Assembly: GCA_950295325.1 (NCBI GenBank)
Contig: OX485807.1
Span: forward strand, 45,372,796 to 45,436,795
Length of the DNA: 64,000 nt
Direction of reading: 5' to 3'
Origin: Polytrichum commune
Lineage: Eukaryota > Streptophyta > Polytrichopsida > Polytrichales > Polytrichaceae
Positions 1-12,800 of the stretch are shown here, in pieces. The notes under the pieces were generated by a model that did not search any database, was not told the DNA's origin, and saw nothing but the letters and a program-made list of their open reading frames with translations. The position numbers were made by a program, and so were the translations under genes. Each line of letters starts with the position of its first letter. The first letter of the stretch is position 1.

Positions 1-960
1 TTGGTATAATCAATGTAGTTTAAAATTAGCATAGGATGTTATGATTGTTTTGGTAGGACATTGATGTGGGTGACTAGGTTCAAACGTGACAAAGTGTACC
101 ACTAAGAATTAAATAAAAAGGAGTCCTTACATTTCATAAGGATTCATGCTTAAGGCATTAATACCAATTAAAAGTACGAACCATTATTGAAATGTGATGA
201 CAATATCTATAATTGTCCGACATCTTTACTAAAACCTAAGTAAAATTCAAATTAAAAGCATGATGACTATTCAATTGACTATGATAAAAAGGATTGTAAA
301 ATAAAAGGTGACACGTGACACAATTTTGATACACCTCATCATCATTGGACGAACTATTTAGTTTATTGTTAGTTACATTTGTCTTTGAACTAAACTCAAG
401 TTGTTGATCATAATTCATCATGAAGACTTAGAAGTAGAACTAGGGTCTTGGACCCACATTATTTTCACTCTGAGTAGACATTTAGAGCACAACCCATGTT
501 AATCATTTCCAAAGTAATATCCCACCCCCACTAATAGGTTAATTTAGTGCACTTTATGTAAGTGATCATGCTTCCTAGTCTTGAGCTCCCTTGATTTGTC
601 CCACTGAACGAACTTTGTATCAGGAAATTGAAGGTCCCAAACTTAAAGATACTTATTTATCTCCTCAACAATGATTACTTGTATTTGTGAGTTAAAAGAG
701 ATGAGAAATTCAATATAATTCAAGGAACTTTACGATTGGGCTTCCAATTCAAAACCTCGACCATCGTGGCTGTCAGGGCATGATTAGACCATAGAGGTGA
801 ACTTTGAAAATACTTGCACTGACATTTTTTTGTTGATGACGTCAAAAGAGACTCCATCCAAAGTTAACTATTAATTGAAATGTAAAAAATATGTGTTAAT
901 TTGATAGAAAAATGCTTTTGAAACACTTGGGTGATACTCACATTACACATAACTTCAAAT
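1..960. other. AT-rich intergenic DNA, no gene seen
   Basis: Short ORFs only, with no recognisable domain and no splice-flanked reading frame. I see no repeat that I can match elsewhere in the window. Similarity to the dispersed unit starts near 960. Confidence 0.5.
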
Positions 961-1120
961 TATTAAGTTTGGGTCCTAAATTGGCAAACTATATAAATTC
1001 ATTGCACGTGGGTTTTGTGATATGCTAGGATCGTGACCTATCTATTTCTTAGGCTGCTCATTTTATCTCCTTGTATAGTGTAAATTTTGATGGCCATATG
1101 GATGGCTTGACTCGTGGCAG

Positions 1121-1518
1121 GCTCACGAAGGAATGTGCCAAGGCTCAATGAAGATGTCACTCTACAAGACTCCATCAATGTTGTTGATTGTGTGGAATTT
1201 TTGATGAGATTTCTCAAGCAACATGCCCTTGAGTCCCCATGTTATAACAAAATTTGGACAAAGAAAATGCTCAAGAAGATAGCAAAGGAAATGCAGGTCC
1301 TTCCTCCTGGTAACCCTTCGCTTATCAGTAACGATGATGAGGACATCATCTCCAATTGGATGTTCTATGTGGAGGAATTAATCAAAGAGTTGAAGGTTGT
1401 GCAAAGTGGGGGTTTTCATGTTTGCAATTCAGGGGTGTATGTGCTCACAAATACACCATATGCTCTCATCTTGCAACTAGTGGCTGCGAGGGTCATTGGT
1501 GGTAGGCTAAATGGCTAA
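1121..1518 (+). CDS. conserved terminal exon of unknown gene, copy 1
   Basis: An open frame of about 130 codons begins just after a good 3' splice site (GTGGCAG) and ends at TAA. The encoded protein has conserved blocks NKIWTKKML, DEDIISNW and GVYVLTNTPYALIL. Two further copies at 33,204-33,589 (+) and 46,550-46,935 (-) keep the frame and these blocks despite many substitutions, which argues for a real coding exon rather than chance. No ATG fits the conserved start, so it is read as an internal or terminal exon; the copies at 30.6 and 48.5 kb suggest an upstream acidic exon. I do not recognise the family. Confidence 0.45.
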
Positions 1519-1845
1519 TGTTTGTAATATCCAAGACCTTTGCAAGCCCTCCATTAAGTAGTATGTAAATTGAAACCCATTTGGGTTAGGTACACAACAA
1601 AAATGTATAAAATTTACAGATGTACACATCTAGCTACAACTATAGAGATTGGATGTCGAGTTATAAATCCTACTAGAACTTTTGTTCTTTTGCCATAGGC
1701 CTTGTACATGTACTACACTAAATATTGTATACATGTAGTGTCACTTACTATTTGGAGGTAGACAATGCTATACCATTTTATTGTTAATGTAATTTTATAT
1801 AAGTAAAGATGTCTATGTTCTATAATGTACAACAAAATATGAGTG

Positions 1846-2455
1846 CATGCATGGTAAAGTGGACCATAAAAGTGCTATGTTATCTTTAAACCATAGTTTT
1901 TTTTTGTCACACATTTAAAAGTAGTAGCAAAGTGTTGTTTAATTTGAAAAAGAATTCATGGTGAACTCTCTCATTGCGTTAAGTATTCAAATGTAGAATG
2001 CCGATATGACTTTTCAAAACTTATCATTAAAAGTAATGCTCAAAAGCAAATGGCTAGATTTGGTTTTAAACGTAAATTTCATGGCCTTAACTCTTTTGTA
2101 CTTGATTATTTTTCATATACTTGAATTCGTTATACACTTGAAGACATCATCAAATATTTTTGTAGGGAATCATCCATTCAATATGATTAAATAATGTTTT
2201 AAGGAGATTTTTGACAATTACTTGCTCAATATCACCACTTGCACACCCACTTGCACCTTCTCCTAAAATAAGTAAGATGGTTTGAGATTATTCTTGTCAA
2301 CATAAATTGCTTGGCTTTGTAGATCAATATGTTTTAAAAATGTTTATGATCTTTTTTCTCACAAAATTCAAAGTTAGTATAGTGTTTTGAATCACTTTCG
2401 TTTAAACATGAGCAACGATCAAGAGTTGTCCACTTTACCGTGCTTGCACCAATAT
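1846..2455. mobile_element. possible MITE with GCATGGTAAAGTGGAC ends
   Basis: The left end reads GCATGGTAAAGTGGAC and the right end contains its near reverse complement, GTCCACTTTACCGTGC. The same terminal motif occurs at 24,985-25,005, near 37,955 and at 53,225-53,255, so it belongs to a dispersed family. I could not define a clean target duplication. The interior has no coding capacity. Confidence 0.4.
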
Positions 2456-5400
2456 ATAGTAAACAACTCTAGCATTTTGTATGTTATTTTAATTACGGAA
2501 CCTTTACTTTTGTAGATAAAATGATGAAAGTTAGTCTTTGTTTGAGCATTGTTTGTTTCCTTTATTTGTTGTTAGCAAATGGTATCAATATTAGAGTTAG
2601 AGTTAACGATAAAGTTTGAAAAAATGGAGACCTACTCATGTATTTTGAAGGAATCCGCCATATTTGCCAGTTGTAACATTTCTGTCAAGATCCAAAGAGA
2701 TAATTATAGAGGAAAATCCTTTTGCTCTATTCTAGGGCAACAAAACTTTGAAAAATAATTGAGAATTTTTTTTAACAATTTTATTTGGCGGGTAAAAAAG
2801 TGGTGAGAGGAACAAAGAAATGCATGTGCATATAGGAGACAAAGAAAACAAGAAGATTCTTAATTATGTAAGGATAGAACATGTTGGTGTTCAATTTCAA
2901 TGAAGCCTTCCAAAATTCTTCATTCATGTTGAACCAAGGGGCCATCAGGGGAATTCAACTCTAGTTCATGTTCATACTTCACGGTTGATTTTTTTGTTAT
3001 CAAGGTCAAATTGTCCAATGTTATCTTCAAGAATATATATTATTTTTCAATTTGACCATGGAACACTATGTAGTATAATCCATCCACTCATATTGGTGGT
3101 GGTATGGGATATAAAAACAAAGACTTCCATCAAACCACTCAGTGGGGACAAGTATCAATAAGTTGGCTTTGTTTATATATATAGTACCCAGGCGCCACCT
3201 TACCAATTTAGGCACTTTGCTTGCCAACATCGAACATAATTTCATGCCACATCAAATGTTTCAATGTTTCTCATTTCTCATGACATGCGACACCTTCAAT
3301 TCACATTTTTATTTTCTCCTAATTAACTCATGAAATACTACAAATTGCATTAAAGATGCATGACTCCAAATGGAAGTGGACCAATGTTTCTCTAGTTTCT
3401 TTTCATTTTAGCACTACCCCATAATTCTTTACTGTTAATTTTAACAATGCATATACTTGTTACTTAGAAACGAGTAGTTAAGTTAAAGGTTAGATAGCAA
3501 CTTAAAATCAATCCATAACATACTGGGGACCTCTCCATGCTTATCTTTGATATAAAAACAATCAAAAGATATCTCCCTCTCTCTCTCACACACACATATA
3601 TTGAAGGCACACTTGTAATAAAATTCTAATACAATAAATTAATATCATGATATCGTAATCAAGATATACATTTCATTGGATACAACCAAGTCCAACTGCA
3701 TAGCTTGTAGACACATTTGCCATTTGGTTTTATTTCGATGTTTGTTGTGACATCTTCGATCCTTTACATCTGGGTCGTTGCCTCGAGGATCGGTCTTGAA
3801 AATCTGGGCTGTCGATCGGAATCCTCTCTCCTCCGGAGGTTGCCTCCATGTTCCTGCTTGGCCATTAAGATTAGCATTGCATAAATTCCAACTCCCTCCG
3901 CCATAGCCACGCTTTTGGAGGTTCCCTCTCGCTCCATGCGTCGCCACTCCTTGGCACCCTCATTATCGAGCCCTTCCTTGGTAATGAACTTTCAAGCAGT
4001 GTCCAAGGGGAGAGAGAGATTTCAAATGTAAGGATCCTCTATTTTGATGGTTTTTGTTTTTCTAATACGATCTACTGCAAATATTTAGACGTTCACGCAA
4101 TTCCAATAAGTTTTATTTATATTATCTTCTGTAGACATCGTGAGTTCAGAAATTGCACCTCAAAGCGGCCTTTTCTTCACCATTACATACAATTCGCACA
4201 CCTTACTAGTCTACATTGGATATGAAGGGCGCACTGGAGTTTGCAGTTGGCGATGAGCATGAGATGGACTATGTTCAGGTCACCACATCGGAAGAAAGAA
4301 ATGAAGTATGCTCTTACAGAGGGAATTAATATCCTGCACATCACCTTGGCATTAAACTGATGTAATGTGCATACAACTAGTCACATGTGTTCAAGGAATC
4401 TAATCTAGTGAATTAGCGTATCCTATGACATTTTTCCTGTTCAAAGATTATGTGCACAAGCTCAGTTGGTTGAAATAAGTTGAGAGCTTGAGGTGGATTC
4501 TCATGTATATTAAATTAAATTGTGCAAACAACCAGGGGAGACCATGGTAAGTCTCACTTCGACAAGCGGGGGTTCACTCAAGGTGCCCTTTCCACCGCAA
4601 ACCGACTTCTGATTTGTGGTCTTCATGACTTGCCAAATCTATCTATCTATCCTTGCTCTTCATCCATGGAAAATTTCTCCAAGAAGGTCGTGTAGAGGTT
4701 GCATGACTGCACAGGGGAGGTCATTTGAGGTTGAAACATGCAATATTCGCATGAGACTTATAATTAAGCGAATGCGTATGTGGTTTGCATTGAATCACAC
4801 GGGTTCCATTCACGAGTATCATACGCAATTTCTGCATTTAGTCTGACCACTATCACGATCTCAGTAAGTGTTCAGAAACATATATTATTTCAATGTGAAG
4901 GGCTTCAAAATAATCACACTTCACTCAAACTCTCAAATTTTTTTGCAACACTTCACAAAAAAATACTTGATATTGGCCGTTTTGTTCGAAACATCAGATA
5001 ATTGCACCTGAACCCTCAGAAAAATAATCTCAATTCCGACCAGCCTAGGTTGTTAGAACTAGATGAAATGATTAGAATCTAAGATGACGTCACATGGGTG
5101 CTGCTAGCATTTTTATAACATTGTTCAACCTAGGGTTTTCTAAACTCCTCCTAATTTGATGTACTAGTTGGGAACCTTAACTCTAGGAAATTTATCAATT
5201 GGTGTCCACTGGATTCCCCACAATTTATGCAAATGATTACACTTCCATATCCATACTCTAATGGTAACAAATAACCGAATTTGGCAACATAACAAGAACT
5301 TAACCCCGAACAATGGTCAGTGTTCATGCTGTGGATTCATACCTTCATCCAAACCCCTTGACTCGATTTCATAAATTTTTGGGTCTTGGAGCCAGACTCT

Positions 5401-5571
5401 GTCACTCAAATCCACCATTTTGGGCTACATGGAAACATGGTCAATTCTTCTGTTGGTTCATGAGTTTTTAAAGGTTTTTAAAGAGAAGAAGTTGGCATAA
5501 CATAATTTGTTCATGTGAGCTTTAAGAATATAACGAGGGGATCCCCCAACCTAGTGCAAGGAGACTCTTAA

Positions 5572-5690
5572 TCAAGACTTAATCAAACTAGGACTTAATC
5601 GAATCAAGACTTAATCAAATTAGGACTTAATTGAATCAAGACTTAATCAAATTAATTCTTAATCATATTAAGTCAAAATTTGAGTTTCCT
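5572..5690. repeat. short tandem repeat, AATCAAGACTTAATCAAAT type
   Basis: About seven degenerate copies of an 18-20 base unit built on ACTTAATCAAATTAGG, directly left of a MITE. No gene. Confidence 0.6.
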
Positions 5691-5717
5691 TGCACTAGAT
5701 TAGGACCTCACATTAAC

Positions 5718-6049
5718 CTCGGGGGGGCAGTGTGTTAAAAAGTTAAGGATATAGGTGCAAACAACCATTATTTTATAGGGGGGTATTACTTTCAATTCTC
5801 TTCTTTTTTTCACATGCTATCATTATGTAAATTTCTACTTTGGGTTAATAGAAAAATGACTTGCATTACTTATAATTCCAAATTACTTATTATTTCATAC
5901 CCTATATACTTTAAAGATGTCCAGTGCCATTTTTGATACCCTATATTACTCTTAAGTCCAATTATAATTTTTTGCCCCCATGTTTTTAAAATACCCTATC
6001 ATTTGTTCGCACGTATATTGCTACTCCAACCAATGACTACCCCCCCGAG
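5718..6049 (+). mobile_element. CTCGGGGGG MITE, copy a
   Basis: 332-bp element with ends CTCGGGGGGG and CCCCCCCGAG, flanked by a perfect 8-bp target duplication ACATTAAC (5,710-5,717 and 6,050-6,057). The interior is non-coding and more than 90 percent alike by eye to the copies at 6,858, 16,977, 42,228 and 46,212. An 8-bp duplication fits hAT-type or other 8-bp-duplicating superfamilies; no transposase of the family is in view. Confidence 0.92.
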
Positions 6050-6857
6050 ACATTAACAATCGCACACTGCTCCATACTGTTGTGGGTGCCACACTTCAAG
6101 AAGCCTAGCAGGGCTGCAATTTTATCATGATAGTTGCTATTGCGTTTGAGAGTGAACACTAAGTGACACACTGAATTGGTTCTAAGACCTACAGCTTTAT
6201 ACATCTAGAAAATAAACAGACGAACTCAATGAAAGAGGAGAGGTCAAGATCCTAATTTCTCCAAGTCCAATGGAACACATACAATAAATTCCTTCGGATT
6301 CTTCTTATTACTTTAAAAAAAGATTCCACAAATTCCTCTAAAATGATCAGCAATTGGCCTAAAATCTTGAATTCCTCAATCCAGCTCAAATTACACTAAA
6401 TATGATATTTACTATCAATCACTTTTTGAAGTTTTACAGTGCTATAACTTTTTACTACTGATGTTATTTTGTACCAAGTTGAGTTGTTTATGTCCTATAA
6501 TGTCCAAACAATCCATTTGACATTTGTTGGAAAAATATGAGATATAGAGTAAATAAATATAGCATTGCGTAATTCCAAATAATAAGTAACACTAGATACA
6601 AGATAAACTCTACTGATTCCTCAAACTCATTTAGCCAATCTATAACTACATTTGAAGAGTGTGGGTTACCATTTGGAGTTACGTTTTTTTCCGAGAGTAT
6701 CCTCTTGCCCAAGTAATATAAGTACACTAACTATGTTATTTAGTGTCACTTACAATTCGGAGTTACACATCCCTATATCTTTGACTATTATTTTATTTTT
6801 CTACCAAGTAAAGATGTTGATGTTCTATAATGTCTAGACAACCAATTGACCCTTGTT
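6050..6857. other. AT-rich spacer, no gene
   Basis: Only short ORFs in several frames with no conserved feature; lies between two MITE copies. Confidence 0.5.
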
Positions 6858-7208
6858 CTCGGGGGGGGGGGGGGGGGGGTAGTCATTGGTTGGAGTAGCA
6901 ATATACGTGCGAACAAATGATAGGGTATTTTAAAAACATGGGGGCTAAAAATTATAAATGGACTTAAGAGTAATATAGGGTATCAAAAATGGCATTGGAC
7001 ATCTTTAAAGTACTATAGGGTATGGAATAATAGGTAATTTGGAATTATAAATAATGCAAGCCATTTTTCTATTAACCCAAAGTAGAAATTTACATAATGA
7101 TAGCATGTGGGAAAAAGAAGAGAATTGAAAGTAATACCCCCCTATAAAATAGTGGTTGTTCGCACCTATATCCTTAATTTTTTAACACACTGCCCCCCCC
7201 CCCCCGAG
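6858..7208 (-). mobile_element. CTCGGGGGG MITE, copy b
   Basis: Reverse-orientation copy of the same MITE, 351 bp, with an expanded terminal G-tract. The 8-bp target duplication CCCTTGTT is perfect (6,850-6,857 and 7,209-7,216). Its length difference from copy a is largely in the terminal homopolymers. Confidence 0.92.
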
Positions 7209-7400
7209 CCCTTGTTGGTAAAAAATGAGATGTACAGTAAACTAACTAGCATTCCTTAATTCCAAATTGTAAGTGGCTATAAATATCATATTTGGTGTAG
7301 TTAGGATGCACACTAAAGAATATGATATAACTTAATTGATCAAAACGTTAAGGATCTGTTCTTTTGCAAAATTCAAAGCTCTTACGATAGTACCTTTAAA

Positions 7401-7427
7401 CACTATATTCGTTATTTGGAGACTTTT
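7401..7427 (+). repeat. left terminal inverted repeat of the 17.3 kb element
   Basis: Starts CACTATATTCGTTA and continues TTTGGAGACTTTT. It pairs with 24,719-24,745 with two mismatches. A second, looser inverted block (TTTTGAGACTA) follows on both ends. Confidence 0.8.
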
Positions 7428-7708
7428 TGTTAATTTTGAGACTATTTAAGGACGTGGCTTTCACATTTATAGGAATGAAAACACTAAAAATATGCTATGT
7501 TCCCAATTTTGGAAACAAATAAGAGACTCAAATGCATGGAACTACACATTAACAATAAGAAAATGGGATATATGAAAACATTTGCATATGGAAAATCAAT
7601 ATCATATTTATTGAATAGGGGTTGAAGTACAAAATGCAAGTGGAATATCCAATATTAGGCGAAAGTCCTAGAAACATAATTCCACAACTACATGTATGTT
7701 AATATAGC

Positions 7709-8569
7709 CTATACGTTCGGATCATGATTACGACTCACTACTTTTGCTTTTGCAATACTATTATTAGCATTTACGGCCGTTTCACGTTCCTTTGCTTTCA
7801 TGGCCTCCATGGCTCTAAAGATCTCGGGTCCGCGGCTGTAACCTTGTTTATTTGTTGACCCCGAATATGCGCCATTTGCCCATATTTGCCGACCCCCTTC
7901 CGAATAAGTGGAATACGAATGCGTTTGGGAAACCGAACGTCTTGCACTCTTCCGTAGGGCCAAACAACGATCAGACTCGCAAGAAGCTGTCTTCAGTGTT
8001 CGCCTATCCAATGACGAAGTCGATGATGCCCGGCCCACATTCGTGTACATTGGGGTCTGAACAATGACCATAAATATATATAATGAAGTGGGTTAGTATA
8101 AGTGGTTACAAGTTACGGATGGAAGTCCGAAAAACCCAAGAAGTTGAAATGCACTAATACACGGAAATCATCAAGGAAAAACTTGAGAATGCCAATAGTT
8201 GGGCACCTTCGCCTTTGGGGCGCTGGTTAGAGCTTTTGGGACATCGACGGGTGTAGATACAAGCCCGAGAGGGACGTTCGCAAACGCCGGGACATCAATT
8301 TGGGGTTCATCCATGCAAAGGCGTCTGGTCGACCGTGGGTTACGGACGTGCTTCTCACTGCGGAGGGGAGATGGAGATGGACTTGGAGAGTAATTGAGTT
8401 TTGCAACCTTTGCAGGAGGGCTATCCACGACTCCGTCTTCAAACCCGGAGTCTTTGGAGTAATCAACAGCAGAGGCAGCATCGACGGCCGAATATTGGAA
8501 TAGTGAAGGCATTGCAACGTCGCTCATACCAAGGGAAAGGGAGCCGGTGTCTGCCTGAGATGCAGACAT
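7709..8569 (-). CDS. Ser/Pro-rich protein of unknown function (two exons)
   Basis: Predicted exons are 8,569-8,207 and 8,056-7,709, joined in phase 0, giving about 236 residues. The intron starts with a weak GTGCCC donor and ends TTGTTCAG, and it contains a degenerate copy of the element's palindrome (8,113-8,133). The product has a Pro-Ser run (SPSPSPSPLRSEK) near residue 60, basic patches in the second exon (RRTLKT, RKSARRS) and no recognised domain. It looks largely disordered and could be nuclear. The start is uncertain: the frame stays open upstream to a good acceptor (GTGTCTTAG at about 8,606), so there may be another 5' exon and it could even belong to the phosphatase transcript. Confidence 0.5.
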
Positions 8570-8697
8570 GCCATTGACGACACTTTTGGGTGCTTGGTGA
8601 GGCAACTAAGACACAAAAATACATTACAAAGATAAGGGGAGAAATGTTAGATATTTACATGGAGAGTCCAAGTACAAACCCAAAATCATCAAAGTTT

Positions 8698-9417
8698 TCA
8701 TATTAATTTATTGAGTCTAGCGTAGCCGTACAATCTCCTAAATTCCTCATCTTGTGGGCCTAGAGGCCTATTGCCAATTGGGTTGGAGAGCACAAAATCC
8801 GGGACACTTCCGGGGTGATAGGCAAGCCTCCTAATGTAGGGTCCTAGTTCACTCTCTAGAAAGTTGTCATTTCTATCGCTTTCCCAAGGATCCGGGAATA
8901 TGCAATTGCCCGGGGGATTGAGAATACTCTTTGCCGGGCTGTCGTCAATGAGGAGTGTGTTATCCGGGGTGGGCCAACAACCGTGGGGAACCCCCTCCAA
9001 CATAGGGACGCCCACCCAGAGGTTCTTCCTCAGGACCTTTAAGAATTGAGGCCCACGACCCCCTCCGACCTTGGGTACAATATTGCCACTACGGTCATAG
9101 AGGTCATCGCAGTGTTCTTGACCGAGAAGCAAGCATGGCATTGCGAGTTCTCGGAAAAGGAAACCGACAATGGCCTTCGTGTTGTCCATGAGCATAGAGC
9201 TCCAGATGATGACATGGGCGAAGCCAAGGACCTCACGAAGGAAGCTCCTCAAACCGGGGCGGGCACGTACAACCTTCTTATTTATGAGAGTATCGAAATG
9301 TCCGCCGTAATCCATGTCTTGTGGACTACGGAAGGGCCCCTTGGACGCACTATTCGAGATATGTTTGGATTGACAAAGCACCCCATTGAGGTCAAATATT
9401 ATGAACGGTTTCATCAT
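8698..9417 (-). CDS. FCP1-like HAD phosphatase
   Basis: A single exon encodes 239 residues covering a whole FCP1 homology domain. Seen in order: motif I FDLNGVL near residue 8, motif II IIWSSM near 70, a conserved Lys region RKNLW near 130, and motif IV LLIDDSPAKSILNPPGN near 155. The DDSP..LNPP block is diagnostic of FCP1-type protein phosphatases, which act on phosphoserine in proteins such as the RNA polymerase II C-terminal domain. The usual DxDGT of motif I is DLNG here: the second Asp, the general acid/base, is Asn. A DxNG form also occurs in some plant FCP1-like proteins, so activity is not excluded. It lies inside the 17.3 kb element between the Ser/Pro-rich gene and the ParB-like gene on the same strand, so it is probably captured cargo. 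Substrate unknown. Confidence 0.82.
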   Translation of the reverse strand: MMKPFIIFDLNGVLCQSKHISNSASKGPFRSPQDMDYGGHFDTLINKKVVRARPGLRSFLREVLGFAHVIIWSSMLMDNTKAIVGFLFRELAMPCLLLGQEHCDDLYDRSGNIVPKVGGGRGPQFLKVLRKNLWVGVPMLEGVPHGCWPTPDNTLLIDDSPAKSILNPPGNCIFPDPWESDRNDNFLESELGPYIRRLAYHPGSVPDFVLSNPIGNRPLGPQDEEFRRLYGYARLNKLI

Positions 9418-9754
9418 GGGCGCGCTTGGTTTTCCCGCGGGGTTGCGACATATCTCCGACGGACCCTGTGATGGAACATTCTATCTAGGTAAATGGTACT
9501 ACTCAAGAAAACCAATTGACAAGCATGGATAAACTCAACACAAATTATAAGGCCAAAAATAATCCGAACCATCCAGTTGAAAAATTGGTATTAATGTAAT
9601 TGGTGATATACATTTGGTGAATAATATACATTGTCGCAAAAAATATCTGTTGAAGTTAATGGAATCTATGCTAACAAAATTGTATCCACCCGCCGGGCGA
9701 AGTCGAGGATTGAACTCGATAATATACACACGCCACGAAGGAGGCAGACAAGGA

Positions 9755-9890
9755 AGTTTTGGACGCGCGTCCGTAACGTGGGAGGCATGCTCAAAGGTTG
9801 ATTACCTCTTCAAGGGCGAGGTCCGCGCCAGCAGTGCCTCCCTCACCTGGCCCCGTCATGGGCACAGGATCCGGACGCGCGTCCGCAAAA
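9755..9890. repeat. two palindromes at the 3' end of the ParB-like gene
   Basis: GGACGCGCGTCC cores at 9,761-9,772 (downstream of the stop codon) and 9,873-9,884. The second lies within the coding exon, where it encodes part of FADARPDP, so coding sequence tolerates the palindrome here. Confidence 0.85.
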
Positions 9891-12800
9891 TTGTCCAGAT
9901 CTTCGACCACCAACAAGGTGTCTCCAGCCGCTTGCGACCCTTGAGTATCCACGTAAGGCTGATCCTCATCTGTGGAGTCTTGGCTGCCCCGCATATGTAC
10001 ATCTTCATCGCCGATGGGGGCATTGCCTTCATTGACATCTGTCTCGGCGGCACCCGCCATGTCACGTGCCGGTATCTCCTCCACTCCTGTAGGATGAGAG
10101 GAGGGCTCCTCTGGAGTGGCGACAACAAGGGGAGAGGGCGGGACAATCAACGCGGGGGCTGGATAAGCATGCTCGGGTATATACACCGCATGGCTACTAG
10201 ACGGAGGCCGCATGAGAGTGGGGGGCATAGACATGACGGCATCGGGAGCTGTATAGACTACAGGGGGTCTTGCCTGCAAGCTCTGCATCAGGCTCATAAA
10301 TTGTTGACTTTGGGCCAAGAACTGTTGATTTTGGGCCATGAGATCGGCGTGCCTTCGAGCAGACTCCAACCTAGCTTGCTCCATCTCAGCTTGGATGGCG
10401 GCCATCTTTTTGGCGTGCTCCTCGTTAGCTTCTCGAAGCCGTTGGTCAAGCTCTTCCTTCATTCGCCTCTCCATCTTCTCGTCCAATTCGGACACTGACA
10501 TCGGCTCTTTCTTCACCTTGCCAGGTTCCGTAGGCAAGGCAGAGATGGCATTGTGAATCCTAATCTCATCCTCGTCTTCATCGGAGAGCTCCAAGACCGC
10601 GCCTTCAGGGTATTCGTTGTATGGCGTCTTGTTCCTCTTTCGTCGACTCTCACGATATAGAGAGATATCAGGCCTCAATATCAACTCCAGCACATCCCTC
10701 CCCTCCATAGGGGGTAGATCTGAATGTTGAGATCCCCCTCCAGATGAAGCGGTGCATCCGCCTTCTGCCGCAAGGTCCACATCCTTCTCGGCCATAACTC
10801 CTGGAGCACGAGATGGACCCGCAGTTGAGGGAAATCCAACTCGAGAGGTGGGAGTCCCAAAAGGTGAGAGAACAGGGGTATGAGGGACCCTTATCGGAGT
10901 GAAGTTCACGCGTGCCTCCTGCGCATCCGTGTCGTCTGTTCCCAGCAGGAAAGCACTTGGATTAATTGGGTCGCGAACAAGGCCGTGTAAAGGCTCCTGT
11001 GTGGAGGGTTGCGCTCTTGGGGAACTGGGATCTTGGTCCTCTTCAGGGTCTGTCTCCATTCCGGGCATTGCCTCTTCTCTAGAAGAAAGAGGCACAACAG
11101 GATGGGGTGTAAGGACGTCCATGATGTCCTGGATATCCATTTTGGAGGCCATTACCCTGTGAGTATGGGCGTCATCGTAGTCGGAATCCTGCACAAAAGA
11201 ATTCACCTGCAAGCCAAGCATCTGGACCATAACAAGAAAATTAGATAAGAACAATAGTGGTGATTGCATATAAATGAGGCTAGATGTCAACACGTTATAC
11301 GGACGCGCGTCCGTAAAACCACCACTCAAAAGTTGGACAATTTTACGGACGCACGGTCGTAAAATTCACATGCACCTGATACTGGGTTTTTACGGACGCG
11401 CGTCCGTAAAATAACTATGCAAAAGATAGGTGGGTTGAAAGACAAACAAATACTCACCAGTGCTGCATACATAAACTTCGTGCCTCCGAAGACGTTGTAA
11501 ACTGTCTCACTCATGACAGTTAAAGCCTTCAAGACCCCTATATAAAAGTCCATCCGGAGCTCGAACGCCGGATAGATTGCATGCATTGTCTCCTCAACAA
11601 GCTCCTTGGGATGTGGTGGCGGCAACGAATAGACTTTCCTGAACACCTCGTGTGGTTTAATGGGCAATCGCCCAGTTGGGGAAGACTTGCGTGTTAAGAA
11701 ATAAAGCTGCACAGCTCCCACTTGCTTCACCCCCCTTGCCTCTTGAATGAAAGTGATCCCTTCTGTCTTCGCTGGGATGTAGGTGCTGTGGTACATATCG
11801 TATTCGAGGTCCATCGTTGATGTGTACAGATGGACAATGGATGTGGACCTCTCTTGCTCTACAATCCATAACCACACATGAGGCTCGAAGAGGGCAGGCG
11901 AGCGATAGCTCTTGAAGGCTTTTAAGAAGGGCTCGTAGAAGGGTGCTCCCGCAACGTCTTGCTTCCATGCTCCGGGAATTGCACGAAAATCAAAAATGGC
12001 GAAAGGGCAACCCCTGGGGTCATCTCTCACAGAGGCTCTTGAAGCATAGGTGTCCCATGCGCCGAACTTCATGCCCTTTGCGACCGTGCAGAATCTTGCA
12101 AACCCTCCAAATTTCGCGTTCTTTTTCCTATCGAGAAAGTGAACATACAACCCTGCCTCCCTCTCGTCGATGGATCCCTTCTTTTCGTTCCTTCTGGATC
12201 GTTGGGCAAGGAAGGATGATGCCCCTCTTATCAAAGCTCGCATTGAGACGCCATTGATGTGGTATTCACCCTTCAGCTTCCTCCAATTCTCCCACACGAT
12301 CTCACCATCACTATTAATGAGGTTGTGGGTGGGTAGCAATTTGCTAATCTCCCTTACAGCCATGGTCTTCTTCTTTCTGTAATCGCACCATTCCTTAATG
12401 TGGTACGTGGATGGCTTCATGTGCTTCGGCCGCTTCAGAAAGATTTTGGGATAGGGCAGAGTTCTTCTAGGAGTTTCTAGAAGAATGTGTTCTGCTGCCC
12501 TGTACAGCTCCGAGTCCATCAATCCTTGGAGGGGACGAAAGAACTCTCGCAGGATTGGTGGTACCTTAACTTTTGAGTCGCTCTTGTAGGTGTTCTCCGT
12601 ATCTGGATTGACAAGGTCGCCGTTGTTGTGGGCATCGAAAAGTCGCAACCATATTGACCACGTCTCTTCTGTTGCAGTGATGAGCTTGAGTTCGCCTTTT
12701 AATTCATGCACTGTTTTCATGCCGCTTGTCTTCATGTCTATACTCAAGAACTTTGTCAATATGGCATTGCTGAATGTCTGCAAGAGGCGCGAATTGCAAG

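Larger units (their letters stand above)
960..5000 (+). repeat. dispersed repeat unit, copy 1 (partial)
   Basis: Several blocks match, in the same order, the unit at 33.0-36.7 kb and its inverted copy at 47.0-44.0 kb. They are the conserved exon at 1,121-1,518, a block at 3,010-3,180 matching the reverse strand of 34,880-35,040, a GC-richer block at 3,750-3,960 matching 35,640-35,925, and a block at 4,000-4,160 matching 36,545-36,670. The blocks are more diverged than the two later copies are from each other, so this looks like the oldest copy. Material between the blocks (2,460-3,000 and 4,160-5,000) shows no gene. Confidence 0.6.

Noticed and set aside
9046..9471. 141-codon plus-strand ORF over the phosphatase gene
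   Set aside because: Antisense shadow; the minus strand carries the conserved FCP1 motifs.
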